From the NCBI GenBank assembly GCA_002482715.1, contig DLGN01000078.1, forward strand, positions 685-6,971: a stretch of DNA of 6,287 bases, given 5' to 3'. Within the stretch, counting starts at the first letter, position 1. Every line of letters starts with the position of its first letter. The translations under genes and the position numbers were made by a program. Source of the stretch: Oxalobacteraceae bacterium UBA7693. Its GTDB lineage: Bacteria; Pseudomonadota; Gammaproteobacteria; Burkholderiales; Burkholderiaceae_D. Below are positions 1 to 5,592 of this stretch, piece after piece. A model generated the notes under the pieces. It was given only the letters and a program-made list of their open reading frames with translations, had not been told where the DNA came from and made no database searches.

Positions 1-24
1 GGAGAAAAATCTAGATTTTTCTCC
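1..24. terminator. Perfect 24-base palindrome, possible bidirectional terminator at the window edge
   Basis: The first 24 bases are a perfect palindrome. The arms GGAGAAAAAT and ATTTTTCTCC flank a central CTAG, so transcripts from either strand can fold a 10-bp stem with a 4-nt loop. On the plus strand the stem is followed by CCCTTGTTTT, and C-rich bases next to it could lengthen the stem if the unseen left flank has matching Gs. On the minus strand it lies 65 bases beyond the receptor stop codon, and the U-tract needed for an intrinsic terminator would lie outside the window. A bidirectional terminator between convergent genes is the simplest reading. A dyad protein-binding site is the alternative. 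Confidence 0.45.
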
Positions 25-41
25 CCCTTGTTTTATGCAGC

Positions 42-73
42 GAAGCGATTTCAATAGGAAGTGAAATCGCATC
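42..73 (-). terminator. Stem-loop just downstream of the TonB-dependent receptor gene
   Basis: Read on the minus strand, GATGCGATTTCA (73 to 62) pairs with TGAAATCGCTTC (53 to 42). This gives nine uninterrupted base pairs, one U-U mismatch and two more pairs, with an 8-nt loop. It begins 15 bases after the receptor stop codon, where a 3'-end hairpin is expected. It is not followed by a run of T: the next bases are GCTGCATAAAAC. It is therefore a poor stand-alone intrinsic terminator, and may act with the palindrome at 1-24 or as a 3' mRNA-stabilising structure. The pairing is seen directly; the role is inferred. Confidence 0.4.
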
Positions 74-88
74 TACGACAGCATAGAA

Positions 89-2362
89 TTAAAACTTGTG
101 CTCAAAATTCACGCGCAGAGCCACGTTTGTCTTCGATGTATTTGTACGAACCAAAGAACCGCTCGCATCTGTGTAAGTGCTTGAAGAGTAGTTATCTTGA
201 TGCAGCGCGTTACCCAAAGCTACACGCACGTTCGACTTGTTATCAAACTTCCATAATGCATACACATCCAAAACACGCTTAGGAATACCGTAGCTACTTT
301 GGTTGACAGAGATACGCACAGGTCCCGCATTTTGGAAACTCAGATTACCACCCAAAGTCAAAGGCACATCGTCTAACTTGTAATCAACGCCAAAATTAGC
401 ACTAACAGGCGTTTGTGAATCTAAACGGTTGTTTGGACCTGGTACAGAATTCACTGTGGATGAATTGAAAGCAAGATTCGCACGGAAGTCGATTGCTGGC
501 GCATCTTCCATCAAACTACGCAGTGGAAACTTCGCATCAAACTCGACACCGCGTGTAGTCGCCAAACCATCGTTGGTTGGCATCGCCACCCAGCGACCGT
601 CGTTCACGATAGATGTACGCGTAAAATCTTCAATCCGGCGCAAGAAGAAATTCACGCTCAAAATACCGCCATCCGTTAAATAATGTTCAAAGCCAGCATC
701 AAGACCCCAAGCCAATTCTGGCTTCAAATTTGGATTACCCATATTGTCTGGGCTAGTCGCACTATTATTCGTTGATAAGAAACGGCGAGGTACTAAACGA
801 CCTGTGTCTGGTGCTTTGTAAGTACGGGTAATACCCAAACGCACCTGATCATTTTTACTGCCTGGGATCTTGTACAGCGTTTGCAAAATTGGGCTCAATA
901 CACTGGATCGATTTTTGATTTCCGCGTAAGTATTGCCTTTGCTGCTGGTATCAATACCCTCCCAACGCACACCAGCGTAGATGGATAAATTTTTGGTGTA
1001 GTTCCATTCATCTTGCACGAACAAAGCCAAGCGATTGACGTTTGCTGAATATTCTTCATCCGCATTAAAGGCGGTAATCGGACCAGTTCCTGTGATTACA
1101 TCTCTGCGAGTATTGCTGTCACTACGCTTGCTGTAACCACCATCCCAACCTGCTGCCAATGCATGATCTTCAACGAATGGCGCGGTGTATTTACCACCGT
1201 AGGTGAAACCATTATCAGTATTTTCTGAACTATAGGTACGAATCAATGTTTGAGAAACACCTTTTGCGTTGGATTTATTATCGCCTTCACGCTGATTATA
1301 ATTCGCACCAAAACGTATATCGAGTTTGGCACTATCCGCCAATTTACGCATATAAGACAAGTTGGTTCGGATCGACGTACTGTCAGAGCTATTGTTCGAA
1401 TTTTCATCCAGAAACAAAGGTTTTTCACCAATCAAGGTCGCTGTAGATTGTTGATTGCGATTGGTGAAACGGTTCGCATTGACAAAACTTTGCGAGGTCA
1501 ACATATCACCGTTTTCTAACATCCAATTGATACGTGGTGAAATACCGATGGATTGAAATTTACCTTCGCTTTCGGTATTGGATTTACGCGACAAAGTCAC
1601 CAGACCTTTGTTATCGGTGAATACCTCTGTACTGGAATCTGGACGACCGAATTCACCATGATTCAAGTTACCAGAAATCGAATAAGACATCTTGCCGACC
1701 TTATCAGACAACTGCAAACTAGCGTTCACACCTGGCTTACCATTTTCTTCGCTGAAACCGAATTTCAACTCACGCTGGGCAGTGACGATCGCCTTTTTCA
1801 AAACGATATTAATTGCACCAGCAATAGATTGTGTACTTAATTCCGCCGTCGCCGCACGAATCACTTCGATACGTTCGATATTGTCAGGGGCGAGAGAATC
1901 CAAAGAGAAACCTGGAGGACTAGGTTCACCGTTGAGCATGATTTGCGTGTAGCCAGCACCGAGACCACGCATACGAATCGCACCGCCACGTCCTTGCACA
2001 CCACCGATGGTTACGCCAGGCAGACGTTTCAACACGTCACCAATATTCGTGTCACCGTAACGCACGATATCTTCTTGCGTTACAACGATCTTACTTGCCG
2101 TGTCTTGACGACGTTCGTCATATCCCTTTGCACCGCTAATCTGCACTTTTTGTACAGCGCCGGCTGGTGCCGCTGCTGGCGCGGTTGTTTGACTAACTGG
2201 CGCATTGGCTGGCGTACTTGCAGGCTTTGCAGGTACCGCTTGCTTTTGTTTCGTTTTATCAGCTTCTTCTTGAGTTTGTTGTGCATAAGCGGTTGAGCCG
2301 TACGCCAACAACACAGACAAAGGAATTAAAGCCAAACGAAATTGCGATGGAACAGAGAACAT
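89..2362 (-). CDS. TonB-dependent outer-membrane receptor, substrate unassigned
   Basis: This 757-residue protein is a TonB-dependent receptor, which uses energy from TonB-ExbBD to bring a scarce ligand across the outer membrane. Residues 1-27 are a Sec signal peptide (hydrophobic core LALIPLSVLLA, predicted cleavage AYA|QQ). Residues 28-69 form a Gln/Lys then Ala/Pro-rich linker, followed by a TonB-box-like VQKVQISG (70-77). The plug domain covers about 85-190, with LKRLPGV, IRMRGLG, LNGEPSPPG, ERIEVIRA and AGAINIVLKK. The rest is a beta-barrel with LFVQDEW (447-453), NPNLKPE (543-549) and a terminal Phe757, as expected for Bam-dependent insertion. The ATG is chosen because it opens the signal peptide, but no good Shine-Dalgarno precedes it (CTCTTGGTGTTTAT). 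It follows cobQ on the same strand after 286 bases, so a corrinoid ligand is plausible, but the protein is longer than classical BtuB (about 600 residues) and could equally take a siderophore or another ligand. Confidence 0.95.
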   Translation of the reverse strand: MFSVPSQFRLALIPLSVLLAYGSTAYAQQTQEEADKTKQKQAVPAKPASTPANAPVSQTTAPAAAPAGAVQKVQISGAKGYDERRQDTASKIVVTQEDIVRYGDTNIGDVLKRLPGVTIGGVQGRGGAIRMRGLGAGYTQIMLNGEPSPPGFSLDSLAPDNIERIEVIRAATAELSTQSIAGAINIVLKKAIVTAQRELKFGFSEENGKPGVNASLQLSDKVGKMSYSISGNLNHGEFGRPDSSTEVFTDNKGLVTLSRKSNTESEGKFQSIGISPRINWMLENGDMLTSQSFVNANRFTNRNQQSTATLIGEKPLFLDENSNNSSDSTSIRTNLSYMRKLADSAKLDIRFGANYNQREGDNKSNAKGVSQTLIRTYSSENTDNGFTYGGKYTAPFVEDHALAAGWDGGYSKRSDSNTRRDVITGTGPITAFNADEEYSANVNRLALFVQDEWNYTKNLSIYAGVRWEGIDTSSKGNTYAEIKNRSSVLSPILQTLYKIPGSKNDQVRLGITRTYKAPDTGRLVPRRFLSTNNSATSPDNMGNPNLKPELAWGLDAGFEHYLTDGGILSVNFFLRRIEDFTRTSIVNDGRWVAMPTNDGLATTRGVEFDAKFPLRSLMEDAPAIDFRANLAFNSSTVNSVPGPNNRLDSQTPVSANFGVDYKLDDVPLTLGGNLSFQNAGPVRISVNQSSYGIPKRVLDVYALWKFDNKSNVRVALGNALHQDNYSSSTYTDASGSLVRTNTSKTNVALRVNFEHKF

Positions 2363-2530
2363 ATAAACACCAAGAGTTAATGAAAGATGGGGCTTCGACT
2401 TGAGGGGTGTTGAGAAAGTTCAGCACAATACCCAAAAGGAAACACTTTGATACAAAAGCTGAGCAGATAGAAACATATGAAAACCTAATGAAACATAGGT
2501 CTGCAGTTATCGATGCATGCACACTTTGCA

Positions 2531-2561
2531 GGATGACTAGCGACAAAACGCAAGTACATCC
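2531..2561 (-). other. Stem-loop at the predicted 5' end of the receptor mRNA leader
   Basis: On the minus strand GGATG (2561-2557) pairs with CATCC (2535-2531). After one bulged T, ACT pairs with AGT; after a U-U mismatch, GCG pairs with CGC around the loop TTTTGT (2548-2543). That is 11 base pairs in 31 nt. It starts about 8 nt after the transcription start expected from the TATAAT at 2576-2581, so it would sit at the very 5' end of the mRNA. Such hairpins can protect a transcript from 5'-dependent decay or form part of a regulatory leader. The pairing is seen; the function is not known. Confidence 0.4.
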
Positions 2562-2575
2562 ATCGAGAGCCGCGC

Positions 2576-2603
2576 ATTATACCTTGATGCGCGACCGTTT
2601 CGC
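2576..2603 (-). promoter_or_regulatory. Candidate sigma-70 promoter for the receptor gene
   Basis: A perfect minus-strand TATAAT lies at 2581-2576. The best -35 candidate is GCGAAA (2603-2598) at a 16-base spacing, which matches TTGACA at only three positions. The weak -35 box suggests either help from an activator or a weak promoter. There is no extended -10 TG. The expected start is near 2569, giving a leader of about 207 nt. A second, weaker pair, TTGTAT (2455-2450) and TATTGT (2430-2425) with a 19-base spacer, lies closer to the gene and cannot be excluded. Confidence 0.4.
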
Positions 2604-2648
2604 TTTTGGGAGAATATGGAGGAAAATACTATGAAATTAACAAAAATA

Positions 2649-4106
2649 TCAATTCATACGCTGCAAGGCATCAAGCAAAGGGATGCAAGCATCGGCAACA
2701 CGATCAATACTTTGCTCACGTAAAGCATTTAAATCGACAACAGCCTCACTTTGCAAGCCAGCCCAAGCCAGCAAGGCCTGGCAAGCTTCAGGATGATCAA
2801 ACAAGCCGTGCAGATAAGTTCCAAGGATTTGGTCATCTGGCGAGCGTGTGCCCTCTTCTTGCGGTGTGCCGTCTTCATCAATCATAAATGCTGGCAAGGT
2901 TTCACTACTGGCATAGGTCACGCCCATATGGATTTCATAACCAGCCACTTTGGCACTTTGATCGTGACCGAACAAGCAATGTCCGTGCACTTGCTGCAAG
3001 CGTTTTTCTTTGGTGAGCTCCGTTGTGATGTCGAGCAAACCTAGAGCCAGAGAATCCCCGACTTTGCCTTCGACACCATGCGGGTCACTGACGATTTGAC
3101 CCAACATTTGATAGCCGCCGCAAATACCAATCACTTTACCGCCATATCGCAAATGCTTTTCTAGCACTTGTTGCCAACCACGTTGCTTTAAAAACTCCAG
3201 ATCGTCGCGAGTATTTTTACTACCGGGAAGGATAATTAAATCTGCGGATGGAATCGGATGGTCAGGTCCGATGAACTGCAAATCGACATCGGGATGCGCA
3301 CGCAATGCGTCAAAATCCGTGTGATTCGCGATACGTGGAATCGCTGGCACGATGATTCGAAACTTACCGGTATTATTCTGTTTCATTTGAATCGCATCTT
3401 CTGCGTCCAACATCAAACCATGCAAGTACGGCAATACCGCTAGAACGGGTTTACCGGTCTTTTGCTCCAACCAATCCAGACCAGGTTCGAGCAGCGTAAT
3501 ATCGCCGCGAAAGCGATTGATGACAAAGCCGATGATACGGTTTCGTTCTGATTCAGAAAGGCATTCAAGCGTGCCGATAAAATGCGCGAACACGCCGCCA
3601 CGATCAATATCCGCAACCAAGATCACTGGGCAATCAACTGCTTCGGCAAACCCCATATTCGCAATGTCACGTGCCCGCAAATTGACCTCGGCAGGACTTC
3701 CGGCACCTTCGACAATAATGCAGTCATATTGCTGCTGTAAGCGCGCATACGACTCCAACACCGCAGACATTGCGACAGTTTTATACTGATCATAGTCGCG
3801 CGCATCCATATCCGCACGCACTTTGCCATGCACAACAATTTGTGCCCCCATATCCGACGAGGGTTTAATCAAAATCGGGTTCATATCCGTATGTGCTGGC
3901 AATCCCGCAGCCTGTGCCTGCAAAGCTTGTGCCCTGCCTATCTCACCACCATCTTCTGTCACCGCGCTATTCAATGCCATATTTTGCGGTTTCATCGGCA
4001 CCACATTGACCGCTTGACGATGCAATAAACGACACAACGCAGCAACCACCGTCGTTTTACCTGCATCGGAAGTCGTACCTTGCACCATCAGAGTTTTTAT
4101 CTTCAT
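2649..4106 (-). CDS. cobQ: Cobyric acid synthase (glutamine-hydrolysing)
   Basis: CobQ (CbiP in the anaerobic naming) is a cytoplasmic enzyme that amidates carboxylates b, d, e and g of adenosylcobyrinic acid a,c-diamide. It uses four ATP and four glutamine and yields adenosylcobyric acid. The 485 residues match the usual family length. The N-terminal synthetase domain shows the P-loop variant GTTSDAGKTT (10-19), MKPQNMALNS (38-47), EGAGSPAE (133-140) and RGGVFA (169-174). The C-terminal class I glutamine-amidotransferase domain shows LPGSKNT (293-299), the nucleophile Cys329 in GICGGYQMLG, YEIHMG (390-395) and His433 in YLHGLFD. All expected active-site motifs are present. The ATG fits the family start MKIKTLMVQGTTSDAGK, although no strong Shine-Dalgarno is visible (AATCAAATC before ATG). 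It follows cobB by 90 bases on the same strand, consistent with one operon. Confidence 0.97.
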   Translation of the reverse strand: MKIKTLMVQGTTSDAGKTTVVAALCRLLHRQAVNVVPMKPQNMALNSAVTEDGGEIGRAQALQAQAAGLPAHTDMNPILIKPSSDMGAQIVVHGKVRADMDARDYDQYKTVAMSAVLESYARLQQQYDCIIVEGAGSPAEVNLRARDIANMGFAEAVDCPVILVADIDRGGVFAHFIGTLECLSESERNRIIGFVINRFRGDITLLEPGLDWLEQKTGKPVLAVLPYLHGLMLDAEDAIQMKQNNTGKFRIIVPAIPRIANHTDFDALRAHPDVDLQFIGPDHPIPSADLIILPGSKNTRDDLEFLKQRGWQQVLEKHLRYGGKVIGICGGYQMLGQIVSDPHGVEGKVGDSLALGLLDITTELTKEKRLQQVHGHCLFGHDQSAKVAGYEIHMGVTYASSETLPAFMIDEDGTPQEEGTRSPDDQILGTYLHGLFDHPEACQALLAWAGLQSEAVVDLNALREQSIDRVADACIPLLDALQRMN

Positions 4107-4196
4107 GATTTGATTATGAACTTATTGAAGTTGGTTTTTTAGATCAGCTATGTGTAAAAAGTAGATCTTACTGGCATTATTTTTGACAAACGCGCG
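4107..4196 (-). other. AT-rich cobB-cobQ intergenic gap
   Basis: These 90 bases separate the cobB stop from the cobQ start. They are noticeably AT-rich compared with the flanking genes. They hold no gene and no clear terminator: the only inverted repeat is AGATC (4141-4145) with GATCT (4164-4168), too short and too far apart to matter much. A TTGTCA hexamer (minus strand, 4184-4189) resembles a -35 box, but I see no good -10 at the right distance. Transcription most likely continues from cobB into cobQ. Confidence 0.35.
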
Positions 4197-5513
4197 CTAA
4201 TTATCTGAATGCAAAAACAGGCGCGCGGTGGCTACATAATTCGATGGAAAATACGCATGAAAATACGTTGCTTGCAATTGCCCAATCCGATAAATTGCCT
4301 CGCCTTGATCTGGCGTCTTCTGCTTAAGCGTATGTGAGAAAGCAGTGAGCGGACAATCAAAAGTCGAATAATGGAATGTATGCCCACGTAACTCGCCATG
4401 TTCAGTGATCCAGCTTTGCATACCCAAGGCAGCCAAGCGTTTTTGCATCTTAATTTGTCCTTGAATTAGGCCGGCCATTTTCCATTCTTTGCCGTTTAAA
4501 TCCAGTAATGACTCAGCCAAACTGATCATACCGCCACATTCAGCGTAAATGACTTTTCCCGCTTGTTGAAATGCGTGCAACGATGTCAACCAAGTGTGTG
4601 CCTGACTTAAAGTTTCTGCATGCAATTCTGGATAACCACCAGGCAAATATAATGCATCCGCTTGTGCTGGTATCGCTTGATTAGCCAGAGGGGAAAAATA
4701 ATCGAGCTGGGCGCCCATCTGCTCCAATGCGAGCAAATTGGCCGGATAAATGAAGGCAAACGAAGCATCGCGCGCAATTGCGATACGCTTACCCGCTAAT
4801 AGCTGAGGCACGTCAACCGCCAGCAATTCATCATCGGTAAATCGCATTGTAGGTATCGCTTGCCAAGCATTGACATCCAAGGTGAGGCTATCTGCCATAC
4901 GATTTAAGATCTCATCGACACCACCAACTTCGTCTGGCAAGACCAGCCCAAGATGACGCTCTGGCAGTGCCTGTTCTTGCCGGCGCAAACTTGCCAAAAC
5001 AGGGATGTCACGCAAGGCGCTCTGTATCATCGCTAAATGTCCATCAGACGCGATACGATTGGCAACAACACCAGCCAACTGAACTGGACCAAAATCGCGC
5101 AAGCCCATTGCCACAGCACCGACAGTTTGCGCCATCGCAGATGCATCAATCACTGCCAATACCGGAACACCAAATGCATTGGCCAAATCAGCGGAAGATG
5201 GTGTGCCATCATACAAACCCATCACACCTTCAATCAATACCAAGTCAGCCTGTTGTGCAGCTTTCATCAATAAAGCACGACAAGCAGGCAAGCCTAACAA
5301 CCACAAATCCAATGAGAAAACCGCGCTACCGCAAGCCTGTCGGAGCATCATGGGGTCGATAAAATCAGCACCCGTTTTGAATACGCGCACGCGTTTTCCG
5401 TGCTGCGTAAAATGACGTGCAATTGCTGCGGTCACGGTCGTTTTTCCCTGACCAGATGCAATCGCTGAGATCATGAGTACGGGTGCCAAAGTTTTAGCCT
5501 TAGGTGGAATCAT
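4197..5513 (-). CDS. cobB: Cobyrinate (or hydrogenobyrinate) a,c-diamide synthase
   Basis: CobB (CbiA in the anaerobic pathway) uses ATP and glutamine to amidate side chains a and c of cobyrinic or hydrogenobyrinic acid in the cytoplasm. The 438 residues fit the family. The synthetase domain has the P-loop ASGQGKTT (19-26), KTGADFIDP (46-54), LDLWLLG (68-74) and LIEGVMGLYDG (93-103). The glutamine-amidotransferase domain has LPGGYPELHAE (290-300), the nucleophile Cys326 in AECGGM, GHTFHYS (377-383) and His419 in TYFHAYFPSN. All catalytic features are present. The usual Pro of K-x-G-P-D is Ala49 here. Sequence alone does not settle the aerobic versus anaerobic substrate. The ATG is preceded by a weak GAAGA ribosome site within a short dyad, TTCTTGAAGAA (5520-5530). 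It lies 79 bases after the ABC ATPase and 90 before cobQ. Confidence 0.95.
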   Translation of the reverse strand: MIPPKAKTLAPVLMISAIASGQGKTTVTAAIARHFTQHGKRVRVFKTGADFIDPMMLRQACGSAVFSLDLWLLGLPACRALLMKAAQQADLVLIEGVMGLYDGTPSSADLANAFGVPVLAVIDASAMAQTVGAVAMGLRDFGPVQLAGVVANRIASDGHLAMIQSALRDIPVLASLRRQEQALPERHLGLVLPDEVGGVDEILNRMADSLTLDVNAWQAIPTMRFTDDELLAVDVPQLLAGKRIAIARDASFAFIYPANLLALEQMGAQLDYFSPLANQAIPAQADALYLPGGYPELHAETLSQAHTWLTSLHAFQQAGKVIYAECGGMISLAESLLDLNGKEWKMAGLIQGQIKMQKRLAALGMQSWITEHGELRGHTFHYSTFDCPLTAFSHTLKQKTPDQGEAIYRIGQLQATYFHAYFPSNYVATARLFLHSDN

Positions 5514-5592
5514 ATGATTTTCTTCAAGAATTTGAGCGCTGAAAAATGCAGCAAAGTAGCTTCAGGTTAAGGTTTAGCAATACACCTCAACA
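5514..5592 (-). other. Gap between ABC ATPase gene and cobB
   Basis: This 79-base gap holds no gene. The only pairing is a 4-bp GCTG/CAGC stem with a 7-nt loop (5538-5552), too weak for a terminator, and the small dyad beside the cobB ribosome site. No riboswitch fits in this length. Read-through from the transporter gene into cobB is the likely arrangement. Confidence 0.35.

Larger units (their letters stand above)
2363..2648 (-). other. Intergenic region and probable long leader before the receptor gene
   Basis: These 286 bases between the cobQ stop and the receptor start contain no convincing gene. On the minus strand they hold a TATAAT hexamer and an adjacent stem-loop, listed separately, then about 165 bases of T-rich sequence with no clear Shine-Dalgarno next to the receptor ATG. 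I looked for cobalamin-riboswitch landmarks (a GCCACTG-like element, GGGAAG and the B12 box) and found only a partial resemblance, GCAGACCT at 2497-2504. No Fur-box-like dyad was seen either. No GC-rich stem with a U-tract follows cobQ, so read-through from the cob operon into the receptor is possible. Confidence 0.5.

Noticed and set aside
1250..1519. Several open frames of 60-130 codons on the plus strand across the receptor, cobQ, cobB and ATPase genes
   Set aside because: They lie antisense to well-supported genes, show no recognisable domains and mostly lack ribosome sites; they look like shadow frames.
2491..2510. Partial B12-box resemblance (GCAGACCT on the minus strand) suggesting a cobalamin riboswitch before the receptor
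   Set aside because: Only about eight bases resemble the box; the GCCACTG and GGGAAG elements expected upstream of it are missing, and the predicted transcript start leaves too little room for the aptamer.
2501..2521. Cluster of 6-8 base palindromes (CTGCAG, ATCGAT, ATGCAT, GCATGC) resembling a cloning polylinker
   Set aside because: The sites are overlapping and ordinary in natural DNA, the flanks join smoothly to the leader, and no vector sequence is visible.
2591..2603. GCGA/TCGC mini-hairpin as a cobQ terminator
   Set aside because: Only a 4-bp stem without a U-tract on the minus strand; too weak to call.
2407..2634. A 75-codon plus-strand frame filling the cobQ-receptor gap
   Set aside because: No good ribosome site or promoter, no family resemblance and a Cys/Arg/His-rich random-looking composition; the gap is better explained as a leader of the minus-strand gene.
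5538..5552. GCTG/CAGC hairpin between the ATPase gene and cobB as a terminator
   Set aside because: Four base pairs with an unpaired T-rich loop rather than a following T-run; not a plausible terminator.
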